DNA of 6,195 bases. Origin: an uncultured Collinsella sp. GTDB taxonomy: Bacteria; Actinomycetota; Coriobacteriia; Coriobacteriales; Coriobacteriaceae. This document shows, one piece after another, positions 1 to 6,147 of this stretch (position 1 is the stretch's first letter; each line of letters opens with the position of its first letter). The translations under genes were made by a program, and so were the position numbers. Below the pieces are notes generated by a model. It worked only from the letters and a program-made list of their open reading frames with translations, searched no databases and was not told the DNA's origin. Location: contig URVF01000093.1 of the NCBI GenBank assembly GCA_900551185.1, positions 1 to 6,195 on the forward strand, given 5' to 3'.

Positions 1-48
1 TCTACACGCGTAAGATCGTCGGCAGCGTCAGATGTGTATAAGAGACAG
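1..48 (+). other. Nextera i5 sequencing adapter (not genomic)
   Basis: This is synthetic library sequence. It reads as the end of the P5 segment (TCTACAC, 1-7), an 8-base i5 index GCGTAAGA (8-15), the Nextera read-1 tail TCGTCGGCAGCGTC (16-29) and the 19-base Tn5 mosaic end AGATGTGTATAAGAGACAG (30-48). The layout matches the commercial adapter exactly, so genomic sequence starts at 49. Any protein translated through here gains artefactual residues: MCIRDS on the plus strand, SYTHLTLPT on the minus strand. The mosaic end is not evidence of a resident transposon. Confidence 0.98.
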
Positions 49-514
49 CGGCAGACGCCTCGCACAGCAGGTCGAGGCCGGCGGGGCCCATACCCTGGTA
101 GGCGTAGGGGGAGGTGCGGGGCTTGTAGGCGCCACCGCGCAGCATCGTGGCGCCGGCGGCCTTTACGCGGCGTGCGATGCGGATGAGGTTCTCGCCCTCG
201 ACGGAGCAGGGACCGGCGATGACCTGGAACTGGTCGCCGCCGATCTTGACGCCGTGGCCGCAGTCGATGACGGAGTCCTCGGGGTGGAACTTGCGATTTG
301 CGCGCTTGAACGGCTCGGAGACGCGCTGCACGCGCTCGACGACATCCATGGACTCGAGCAGGAACGGGTCGATCTTGGTCGTATCGCCCACCAGGCCGAT
401 AATCGTCTCGTTCTCGCCGCGCGAGACGTCGGTCTTCAGGCCTTTTTTCTCAATCCAGCTGACGATATGGCTGACGGCCTCGTCGCTGGCGCTCTGCTTT
501 AGAATTGCAATCAT
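49..514 (-). CDS. aroF: 3-deoxy-7-phosphoheptulonate (DAHP) synthase, N-terminal part, truncated by the fragment end
   Basis: This encodes the first 155 residues of a type I-beta DAHP synthase (Bacillus/Thermotoga style), the cytoplasmic enzyme that condenses phosphoenolpyruvate with erythrose 4-phosphate to open the shikimate pathway to aromatic amino acids. Residues 1-70 form the ferredoxin-like (ACT-like) regulatory domain seen in this subfamily, which in characterised members mediates feedback inhibition by Tyr/Phe. The TIM-barrel catalytic domain follows, with the metal-binding AGPCSVE motif (residues 100-106, Cys103) and the substrate-binding KPRTSPY motif (131-137). The family is about 340 residues long, so over half is missing because the library fragment ends at 49, not because the gene is broken. 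The ATG at 514-512 (MIAILKQ) is preferred: it matches the family N-terminus, and AAAGG and GAGGTG lie 6 and 11 nt upstream. A longer frame from 562 reads through the leader hairpin and is unlikely. Assignment is strong; the gene symbol follows common usage for this subfamily. Confidence 0.93.
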
Positions 515-524
515 GGTGTGCCTT

Positions 525-587
525 TCACCTCGATGGATAACTTTTGCAAAAACGGCCCGCATTGCGAGCCGTGTATATATGGTGCAT
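525..587 (-). CDS. possible leader peptide of aroF (20 codons)
   Basis: On the minus strand an ATG at 587-585 opens a 20-codon frame, MHHIYTARNAGRFCKSYPSR. Its TGA stop (527-525) overlaps the GAGGTGA sequence in front of aroF. It has no Shine-Dalgarno sequence, but a TATAAA box (598-593) ends 5 nt before the ATG, which would suit a leaderless transcript. The Tyr5 codon lies immediately before the terminator-like hairpin, and Phe13 and Tyr17 follow it, which fits a gene for aromatic amino acid synthesis. There is no run of repeated regulatory codons, and a 20-codon frame can arise by chance. This is an inference from layout only. Confidence 0.3.
   Translation of the reverse strand: MHHIYTARNAGRFCKSYPSR
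548..572 (-). terminator. terminator-like hairpin in the aroF leader (candidate attenuator)
   Basis: Read on the minus strand, ACGGCTCGC (572-564) pairs with GCGGGCCGT (560-552) around the 3-nt loop AAT. All nine positions pair, one of them T-G. A T tract follows directly (552-548, five Ts with the first in the stem). It sits 34 nt upstream of the aroF start codon and inside its leader, where an intrinsic terminator would act as an attenuator. The T tract is short, so termination may be partial. On the plus strand no T run follows, so it would not serve a plus-strand transcript. Confidence 0.5.
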
Positions 588-622
588 GAAAGTTTATACT
601 ATCTGAAAGTTTATACTATCTG
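587..622 (-). repeat. perfect 17-bp tandem repeat carrying two -10-like boxes, upstream of aroF
   Basis: The 17-bp unit TGAAAGTTTATACTATC occurs at 587-603 and 604-620 without mismatch, and two bases of a third copy follow. On the minus strand each copy contains TATAAA (598-593 and 615-610), five of six matches to a sigma-70 -10 box and correctly placed to drive aroF. I find no convincing -35 at 16-18 nt for either. The repeat may be duplicated promoter cores, a tandem operator for a regulator of aromatic synthesis, or a recent slippage duplication. On the plus strand it gives TATACT twice, but no gene lies close enough to use it. Confidence 0.6.
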
Positions 623-694
623 ACTCGCTTTTGCCTTCTAAAGTGGGCCGTTGCGCCGCGTCTTCCTCGGAATTGCAAAGCTTTTTCTTTTATT

Positions 695-724
695 TTGTTA
701 GCCCGTGGCGCACTTGGGTATAAT
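695..724 (+). promoter_or_regulatory. sigma-70-type promoter of tRNA-Arg
   Basis: A -35 box TTGTTA (695-700) and a perfect -10 box TATAAT (719-724) are separated by 18 nt. The expected start site near 731 is about 5 nt before the mature tRNA. A T-rich tract lies just upstream of the -35 and may act like an UP element. Confidence 0.8.
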
Positions 725-735
725 GCCTACCGTTC

Positions 736-812
736 GCCCTATTAGCTCAGGGGATTAGAGCGTCTGCCTCCGGAGCAGAAGGCCGTTGGTTCGAATCCAA
801 CATGGGGCACCA
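736..812 (+). tRNA. tRNA-Arg, anticodon CCG
   Basis: A complete cloverleaf of 77 nt including an encoded CCA (810-812). The acceptor arm GCCCTAT pairs with ATGGGGC with one T-G pair. The D stem is GCTC/GAGC. The anticodon stem TCTGC/GCAGA encloses the loop CTCCGGA, so the anticodon CCG (770-772) reads the Arg codon CGG. The variable loop has 5 nt, and the T arm GTTGG-TTCGAAT-CCAAC is canonical. The discriminator base is A. It has its own promoter and a strong terminator. No integrated element is visible at its 3' end. Confidence 0.97.
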
Positions 813-823
813 TCGAACGTAAG

Positions 824-860
824 ACCGTCCGAACCTCGCATGGTCCGGGCGGTTTTTCTT
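824..860 (+). terminator. intrinsic terminator of tRNA-Arg
   Basis: The arms ACCGTCCG (824-831) and CGGGCGGT (846-853) pair with one T-G. An A/C mismatch follows, then an inner ACC/GGT closing the loop TCGCAT. The hairpin leads straight into TTTTTCTT (853-860). It lies 12 nt after the tRNA and ends 28 nt before the ATPase start, so ATPase transcription must read through it or start right behind it. Confidence 0.85.
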
Positions 861-888
861 ATACCGACGCGACGTGATGGGACGTGGT

Positions 889-3612
889 ATGGCAGCAACG
901 GATATCGAGCGCGGACTCTCGACCGCCGAGGTCGAGGAGCGCATCGCCGCCGGTAAGATCAACCGCAACATGGAGCTCAAGACCAAGTCGGTCAAAGAGC
1001 TCATCATCGAGAACCTCTGCACGCTGTTCAATTTGATCAACGTGATCTTGGCGTTCCTGGTCATTTTGACCGGTTCGTTTAAGAATCTGACGTTCCTGTT
1101 CGTGGTGTTCCTCAATACCGCTATTGGCGTCATCCAGTCCATGCGTTCCAAGAAGATGGTCGATAAGCTCACGCTGCTGACCTCCAAGAAGGCCATCGCG
1201 GTGCGCGACGGCGCCGAGGTGGAGCTCGACCTGGACCAGATCGTGCTCGACGACATCATCCGCCTGGGGCGCGGCGACCAGATTCCCGCCGACGCCGTGG
1301 TGGTTTCGGGCGATGCGCTCGTGAACGAGAGCTTGCTGACGGGCGAGAGCGACCTTATTAAGAAACAGCCCGGTTCCGAGCTCATGAGCGGCAGCTTTAT
1401 CGACTCGGGCCTGCTGCGTGCCCGCGTGATTCATGTCGGCGCCGACAACTACGTGGCCAAAATTAATAACGAGGCCAAGTACGTCAAAAAGGTCAATTCC
1501 GAGATCATGAACGAGCTTAACGCCATCGTTCGCTTTGCGAGCATCATCATGATCCCGCTCGGTTTGGCGTTGTTTGCCTCGAGTGTGAGCGAACTGTGGG
1601 ATGCCGCGGGAACCCCGGGCGATAGCGCGCTTTCGTGGTGCTTCTCCGAGCTATTGGCTGGTCATGTGCCTTCGTCGGCGCTGCTGTCCACGGTGGGCGC
1701 CCTGCTGGGCATGATCCCGCAAGGCCTGGTGCTGCTGACCTCGTCGGTGCTCGCCATCGCCACGGTGCGCCTGGCTCGCCGCAAGGTGCTGGCGCAGCAG
1801 CTCTACTGCATCGAGACGCTCGCTCGCGTCGACGTGCTGTGCCTGGACAAGACGGGCACCATCACGTCGGGCCGCATGGAGGTCGAGGGCACGTATCCGC
1901 TGCCGGTTGAGGGCGTGAGCCTAGGCGCCGGCTCGGACAAGGCGGCCGTTCCCGTCGATACCACGGTACTCGATTTTGCGCTGGCTAACGTCGCGCGTGC
2001 GACTTCGGCCGATGCCAACGAGACCTGCCAGGCGCTGCTCAACTATTACGCCGATCGCCCGGTCGAGGTGTCTGAGCCGCTGTCGGTCATTCCATTCTCG
2101 TCGTCTAAAAAATGGAGTGGCGCTTCGTTTGCGCAGGGCTCCTATGTGATGGGTGCGGCGCAATTTGTGCTCTCTGATCGTGTTTTTTCGCAGGTCGAGA
2201 ACCGTGTCGCCGAGCTTGCCGATACCTGCCGCGTGCTCGTGGTGGCGCGCGTGGACGGCTTTACGCCCGATGGCGATATGGTGGGCGAGGCCGAGCCCGT
2301 GGGCTTTGTAACCATCCGCGACGAGATTCGTGCCTCGGCGGCCGAGACTATTGGCTACTTTAACGAGCAGGGCGTGACCCTCAACGTTATCAGCGGCGAC
2401 GACCCACGTACGGTGTCGTCGATCGCGCGCGTGGTGGGCGTGCCGGGGGCGGACGCTTATGTGGACGCCACGACGCTCGATACGCCGGCCAAGCTCGATG
2501 CCGCAGTGGACCGCTACCATGTCTTTGGTCGTGTGACCCCGCAGCAGAAGCGCGAGCTCGTGCAGGCGCTCAAGCGCCGCGAGCACACCGTGGCCATGAC
2601 GGGCGACGGCGTCAACGACGTGCTGGCGCTCAAGGAGGCCGACTGCTCCGTGGCCATGGCGGCTGGCTCCGATGCCGCACGTAACGTGGCCGAGATCGTA
2701 CTCGTCGACAACGACTTTGCCTCGATGCCCGCCGTGGTGGCCGAGGGCCGTCGCTCCATCAACAACCTGCAGCGTTCGGCCTCGCTGTTCCTGACCAAGA
2801 CGCTGTTCTCGATGGGCCTGGCGGCGCTGTGCATTGCACTGCCGCCGTACCCCTTCGAGCCCATCCAGATGACACTCATCAACTTCTTCTGCATCGGCGC
2901 GCCGGGCTTTGTGCTGGGTTTTGAGCCCAACAATGCTCGCGTGAAGGGGTCATTTTTGACTAACGTACTCAAGCGTGCGCTGCCGGCGTCGATTGCAGTC
3001 ATTTTGGCTGCGGCGCTCGATATCTTTGTGGCGCGCGTGTTTGGCTTTAGCCAGCTCACGCTGTCTACGATGTGCCTGCTTACGTCGTGCGCGGCGAGCG
3101 TCAGCCTGATCTGGCGCATCTCGCAGCCTCTCACGCCCTTACGTGTGGTGCTTTTTGTGTTTGTAGTCGCCGGCATCCTGGTGGGCGTTATCGGTTTCCC
3201 GGAGCTGCTGTCTATTGCCAACCTGTCGATAGGCCAGATGGTTATCTTGGCTGTCATCGTGATCTTTACCTGCTCGGTGTTCTTTAAGCTCGCCACGATG
3301 ATGGATTCGCTCAAGCCGCGTCGTCGTCATGCCGCAACTGGTTTTGGCCGTGGTGTGCGCGTTCACCTGGGTCGCGGTGGCGGCAAGGTGAGCTCGACGG
3401 GTTCGACGGCCGAGCGTTTTGCCAAGCGCGTCGCCGCCGACATGGCGCAGCGCCGCGAAGATCGCACCGCTCGCGAGGCCGAGGCCCGCGCACTTGAGGG
3501 CGTGGCCCAGGCCCAGCCCAAGAAAAAGAAGAGTACCGGAGCCAAGCGCTCTCGCGTGACCAAGTCCGCCCAAGGCATCAAAGTCTCGATGCCAAGCAAA
3601 AAGAAAAAGTAG
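889..3612 (+). CDS. P-type cation-transporting ATPase, CtpE/Exp7-like, with basic C-terminal tail
   Basis: An integral-membrane ATP-driven cation pump of 907 residues. Visible landmarks are the actuator motif TGES (151-154), the phosphorylation motif DKTGT (Asp320), the nucleotide-domain segment KKWSG (407-411), and the hinge motifs SGDDP (502-506) and TGDGVND (571-577). Hydrophobic segments fit a ten-helix fold: M1-M2 about 43-83, M3 214-233, M4 264-292, M5 632-651, M6 658-678, M7-M10 698-801. There is no N-terminal heavy-metal domain. The M6 region APGFVLGFEPNN and the overall pattern resemble Mycobacterium CtpE (implicated in calcium uptake) and streptococcal Exp7; calcium as substrate is inferred. 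M4 reads PQGL (277-280) where classical Ca pumps have PEGL. Residues about 803-907 form an Arg/Lys-rich, probably disordered tail ending SKKKK. In-frame GTG (874) and ATG (877) starts exist, but ATG 889 is preferred because GGGA lies 6 nt upstream and the others lack a ribosome site. Confidence 0.93.
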   Translation: MAATDIERGLSTAEVEERIAAGKINRNMELKTKSVKELIIENLCTLFNLINVILAFLVILTGSFKNLTFLFVVFLNTAIGVIQSMRSKKMVDKLTLLTSKKAIAVRDGAEVELDLDQIVLDDIIRLGRGDQIPADAVVVSGDALVNESLLTGESDLIKKQPGSELMSGSFIDSGLLRARVIHVGADNYVAKINNEAKYVKKVNSEIMNELNAIVRFASIIMIPLGLALFASSVSELWDAAGTPGDSALSWCFSELLAGHVPSSALLSTVGALLGMIPQGLVLLTSSVLAIATVRLARRKVLAQQLYCIETLARVDVLCLDKTGTITSGRMEVEGTYPLPVEGVSLGAGSDKAAVPVDTTVLDFALANVARATSADANETCQALLNYYADRPVEVSEPLSVIPFSSSKKWSGASFAQGSYVMGAAQFVLSDRVFSQVENRVAELADTCRVLVVARVDGFTPDGDMVGEAEPVGFVTIRDEIRASAAETIGYFNEQGVTLNVISGDDPRTVSSIARVVGVPGADAYVDATTLDTPAKLDAAVDRYHVFGRVTPQQKRELVQALKRREHTVAMTGDGVNDVLALKEADCSVAMAAGSDAARNVAEIVLVDNDFASMPAVVAEGRRSINNLQRSASLFLTKTLFSMGLAALCIALPPYPFEPIQMTLINFFCIGAPGFVLGFEPNNARVKGSFLTNVLKRALPASIAVILAAALDIFVARVFGFSQLTLSTMCLLTSCAASVSLIWRISQPLTPLRVVLFVFVVAGILVGVIGFPELLSIANLSIGQMVILAVIVIFTCSVFFKLATMMDSLKPRRRHAATGFGRGVRVHLGRGGGKVSSTGSTAERFAKRVAADMAQRREDRTAREAEARALEGVAQAQPKKKKSTGAKRSRVTKSAQGIKVSMPSKKKK

Positions 3613-3704
3613 CTACGCGCCCTGGCGATGTTGAATTGGTGCCTTGTTCCTGTGGGGCCGTGGCGATGTTATGCTCTAACCTCGATTGTTTGAATTGCTT
3701 CGAA

Positions 3705-3710
3705 AAGAGG
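3705..3710 (+). promoter_or_regulatory. ribosome binding site that fixes a GTG start
   Basis: AAGAGG lies 5 nt before GTG 3716. It favours this start over the in-frame TTG at 3686, which has no comparable site and would add ten residues ahead of the first zinc-ribbon cysteine pair. Confidence 0.75.
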
Positions 3711-3715
3711 ATGCC

Positions 3716-4858
3716 GTGATCTGCCCGCATTGCCTTAAGACTATCGAGGACGGCGCCTCGTTCTGCCCCTACTGCAACGCCTATGTGGGTCCGGGCGATG
3801 GTCCCGAGCACACCGAGTTCGTGTTCTGTGAGGGCTGCGGTGCCCGTCTTTCTCCGCATGATCGTACGTGCCCCAAATGCGGACGCCCCGCTCCGGGTAT
3901 CCTCTCCGAGGACGCGGCCGCATCCGACCTGGCAGCGGGCCGCACGGCAGGCTTTCCGCGCCTAACGCAAGAGCAGATCGATACCGAGGTGCCTCATGCG
4001 CCGGCCTCTGCCGCTGCGGTGCTTTCGGACGCCGCCGATCCTAACGAGACCTGCGTGCTGCCGGCTTTCGATAAGGATTTCGGCATCCCCAAGGTCGATA
4101 TTCCCACGCCCGTTTCCCTGCACGACGATGCTCAAAAACCCAAGCGCAAGGTGCACCCCGACGAGGACGCCTATCACAAGCACAAGCGTCATATCCCCAA
4201 GCCGCTCATCGTCATCGCGGTCCTTGCCGTCGTGTGCGGTGGTGCGTATTGGTTCGTGACGGCCGATCCCATGGGTGTCATGCCTGGCTTCTATGACCAG
4301 TTTGGCCAGGCCGCGCAGACGACCTTCCCCACGCGCCAAAAGGGCGAGGCGACTGAGGACGATACCAAGCAGGACGATTCTGCCGAGGTGGTCCAGGAAG
4401 AAACTGTGCTCACCGATGATCAGCTCTATACCAGGCTCGACGGTCTGTATCAGACCATCGTGTCCTACGGTGACGAGGACCAGATCGGCGAGGTCATCGA
4501 TTCTTTTAACAATGGCTATCTTCGAACGCCACTGTCCACCCGTCAGGAGCTGTCGCAGAGTGCCTACGCCCTGCGCGACCAGATCAAAAAGACGCAAGAT
4601 GAGCTTAACAACCTTAAGTATCAGGACGATACGGTCTATGCGGATGACATCGCCCACTTAAAGCAGCTTGCCGAGTGGATGTACGAGCGCGTCGACGTAA
4701 TCTGCCAGAGCTGGGATATCTCGCTGGCCATTCCCGATGGTGAGTCGATGAGTTCCCACCAAAGCGATATCCTGGCGCCCATCGCGCAGGGCGGCAACAG
4801 CGCACTGAACCAGTACGACGCCAATGTGGGTTCCTGGAAGCCGCAGCAGCGTTCCTAA
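3716..4858 (+). CDS. zinc-ribbon, single-pass membrane protein of unknown function
   Basis: A predicted 380-residue protein. Two zinc ribbons open it: Cys3/Cys6 with Cys17/Cys20 (CPHC...CPYC), and Cys38/Cys41 with Cys52/Cys55 (CEGC...CPKC). A Pro/Ala/Asp-rich linker and a Lys/His/Arg-rich stretch (about 141-162) follow, then one hydrophobic helix (163-181). The basic residues before the helix predict a cytoplasmic N-terminus. The remaining 200 residues would therefore be outside: an acidic Glu/Asp/Gln linker (about 212-238), then a largely helical, hydrophilic region without recognisable catalytic motifs. The GTG start has a good ribosome site. Cytoplasmic ribbons, one helix and an external domain recall the general layout of zinc-ribbon membrane proteins such as staphylococcal TcaA, but I cannot claim homology outside the ribbons. 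It lies 103 nt after the ATPase on the same strand. No convincing terminator separates them, and its own promoter is uncertain (TATGCT at 3670-3675 with no good -35). The function is unknown; sensing or envelope maintenance would be a guess. Confidence 0.88.
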   Translation: MICPHCLKTIEDGASFCPYCNAYVGPGDGPEHTEFVFCEGCGARLSPHDRTCPKCGRPAPGILSEDAAASDLAAGRTAGFPRLTQEQIDTEVPHAPASAAAVLSDAADPNETCVLPAFDKDFGIPKVDIPTPVSLHDDAQKPKRKVHPDEDAYHKHKRHIPKPLIVIAVLAVVCGGAYWFVTADPMGVMPGFYDQFGQAAQTTFPTRQKGEATEDDTKQDDSAEVVQEETVLTDDQLYTRLDGLYQTIVSYGDEDQIGEVIDSFNNGYLRTPLSTRQELSQSAYALRDQIKKTQDELNNLKYQDDTVYADDIAHLKQLAEWMYERVDVICQSWDISLAIPDGESMSSHQSDILAPIAQGGNSALNQYDANVGSWKPQQRS

Positions 4859-4896
4859 AATTAGTTCGCCATAGTCGGCATAACCTACGTGCGCAA

Positions 4897-4926
4897 TTGA
4901 TGTAAGCGCATGCTTATTGCTACAAT
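4897..4926 (+). promoter_or_regulatory. extended -10 promoter of the cyclophilin-TPR operon
   Basis: A -35 box TTGATG (4897-4902) is followed after 18 nt by the -10 box TACAAT (4921-4926), preceded by the extended element TGC (4918-4920). The predicted start near 4933 gives a leader of about 33 nt. A short inverted repeat, TGCGC (4890-4894) and GCGCA (4906-4910), straddles the -35 box and could be an operator, though 5-bp arms are weak evidence. Confidence 0.7.
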
Positions 4927-4965
4927 TCGTACAAATATGCTTTAAACGCACGAGGAAGGAACCAC

Positions 4966-5508
4966 ATGTTTGGTTTTAAGAAAGAGCTCTACACGCCCGA
5001 GTATCAGCTTGCCGGCGACGAGTGCGCCGTTATCGAGACGTCGAAGGGTACCATCAAGGTCAAGTTTGACGGTGAGGGCGCTCCCATTCATGTCGCGAAC
5101 TTCTGCGAGCTTTCCACGATGGGTTTCTATGATGGCCTTAAGTTCCATCGCTATGTGCCCGGCTTTGTCATTCAGGGCGGCGACCCCAATACCCGCGATA
5201 TGTCCGGCGCCGACGTCGCTGCCGGTCTTGAGGGCCCTGACGGCATGCCCGGTACCGGTGGTCCCGGCTACTGCATCAAGGGCGAGTTTGCCACCAATCC
5301 GCGCAACAGCCATGTCGATGGTGCCCTTGCCATGGCACGCTCCATGGACCCCGATTCCGCGGGTTCGCAGTTCTACTTCTGCCTGGGTGCCCAGCATAAC
5401 CTCGATTCCGGTTACACCGTCTTTGGTACCACGGTCGAGGGTCTCGATGTGATTTCGCAGCTGCGTGCCGGCGACGAGATCCTCCATGTCGAGATCGTTC
5501 ACGAGTAA
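4966..5508 (+). CDS. cyclophilin-type peptidyl-prolyl cis-trans isomerase
   Basis: A 180-residue enzyme that catalyses cis-trans isomerisation of X-Pro bonds during protein folding. The cyclophilin signature FHRYVPGFVIQGGD spans residues 60-73, with catalytic Arg62 and the active-site residues Phe67 and Gln70 (equivalent to human CypA Arg55, Phe60, Gln63). The second conserved block is SAGSQFYFCLG (131-141), and SGYTVFG (148-154) completes the fold. The tryptophan that binds cyclosporin in CypA (Trp121) is absent here; the local sequence is QHNLDSG, as in many bacterial cyclophilins. No signal peptide or membrane segment is present, so it should be cytoplasmic. A 12-15-residue N-terminal extension precedes the fold. 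ATG 4966 has AGGAAGGA 5 nt upstream. It has its own promoter, and the TPR gene follows after 11 nt, so the two are likely one operon. Family assignment is firm; the natural substrates are unknown. Confidence 0.95.
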   Translation: MFGFKKELYTPEYQLAGDECAVIETSKGTIKVKFDGEGAPIHVANFCELSTMGFYDGLKFHRYVPGFVIQGGDPNTRDMSGADVAAGLEGPDGMPGTGGPGYCIKGEFATNPRNSHVDGALAMARSMDPDSAGSQFYFCLGAQHNLDSGYTVFGTTVEGLDVISQLRAGDEILHVEIVHE

Positions 5509-5514
5509 AGGGGA
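5507..5514 (+). promoter_or_regulatory. ribosome binding site supporting a TTG start
   Basis: AAAGGGGA overlaps the stop codon of the cyclophilin gene, and its GGGG core ends 6 nt before TTG 5520. This placement supports a TTG start and close translational coupling between the two genes. Confidence 0.75.
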
Positions 5515-5519
5515 CTTCC

Positions 5520-6147
5520 TTGAATAGCCAGCTGATCCAACAGGGCCGCGCCGCTTACCGCGCGGGTGATTTTTCCGCTGCAGCCCAGATGCTTGGGGCG
5601 GCAAAAACTCCCGATGAGATTATGGGCGAGGCCGATCATCTTCGTGGCAACGCCTTGATGCACCTGGGCATGTATGCCGAGGCCGCCGAGGCCTATGCCG
5701 CCGCCCTCAACGACGGCACCTATGGCAAGCGCGGCGCGCTGCTCACCAACCGCGGCAAGGCACTCGCCGCCGTGGGCGACTACACAACGGCCGCTCAGGC
5801 GTTCTCTGCTGCTACGCAGGATGCTTCTTATGCCACGCCGTTCAAGGCCTATCTGGGCCTGGGTAACGCGCTGTTCCAGTCGGGCGACTATGCCAACGCG
5901 GGTACTGCCTTCCGTCAGGCCGCCATCGACGGCGCCAATCCGGCTCCTGCCGCCGCACTCGGCGAGCTTGGCCGTTGCTTCATTAAGCTCGGCCGTCCGG
6001 CGGATGCCGTGGAGACCTACCGCACGGCTATCGACTTTGCCGGCCCCCGCGACGATACGCGTGCGCTCAACGCCGGCATGGGTCAGGCACTTTCTGCCGC
6101 CGGCCGTCCCTCCGACGCACTCGACGCCTTTAACGCCGCTACTGCCG
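5520..6147 (+). CDS. TPR (tetratricopeptide) repeat protein, N-terminal part, truncated by the fragment end
   Basis: An open frame from TTG 5520 runs without a stop into the right-hand adapter, giving 209 genomic residues beginning MNSQLIQQGRAAYRAGDF. It is built of about 34-residue helix-turn-helix units with the TPR pattern of small residues and G-[DRM]-[YP] turns. Units start near residues 2, 37, 71, 106, 141 and 177, with turns such as AGDF (15-18), LGMY (49-52), VGDY (85-88), SGDY (121-124), LGRP (157-160) and AGRP (194-197). Successive repeats are well preserved and Ala-rich. No signal peptide or membrane segment is seen in this part. TPR arrays are scaffolds that bind other proteins; the partner cannot be told from sequence. 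The gene follows the cyclophilin by 11 nt with its ribosome site overlapping that stop codon, so the two are very probably cotranscribed. The true C-terminus lies beyond the window; residues after 209 in any translation are adapter. Confidence 0.88.

Larger units (their letters stand above)
515..735. other. divergent intergenic region between aroF and tRNA-Arg
   Basis: This 221-bp stretch has no long gene. The left half belongs to the aroF leader (hairpin, possible leader peptide and tandem repeat). The middle, 623-690, shows nothing I can name apart from a T-rich stretch at about 682-696. The right end carries the tRNA promoter. Confidence 0.7.

Noticed and set aside
32..502. Plus-strand open frame of 156 codons starting MCIRDS
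   Set aside because: It begins in the left adapter and is antisense to the DAHP synthase.
587..622. Tandem repeat considered as a CRISPR remnant
   Set aside because: The copies are directly adjacent with no spacer, the unit is too short, and no cas gene is present.
736..812. tRNA-Arg as an integration site of a mobile element
   Set aside because: No integrase and no repeat of the tRNA 3' end downstream; the neighbour is a housekeeping-type ATPase.
1921..3314. Long minus-strand frames antisense to the P-type ATPase
   Set aside because: They are shadows of a gene with all catalytic motifs intact; their products show no family features and have biased, low-complexity composition.
3623..3670. 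10-bp direct repeat TGGCGATGTT at 3623-3632 and 3661-3670 upstream of the zinc-ribbon gene
   Set aside because: Too short and with no symmetry or shared flanks; compatible with chance in a GC-rich spacer.
3613..3715. Search for a terminator and promoter between the ATPase and the zinc-ribbon gene
   Set aside because: No stable hairpin with a T tract; the only -10-like box (TATGCT, 3670-3675) has no -35 at a proper distance, so I did not call a promoter.
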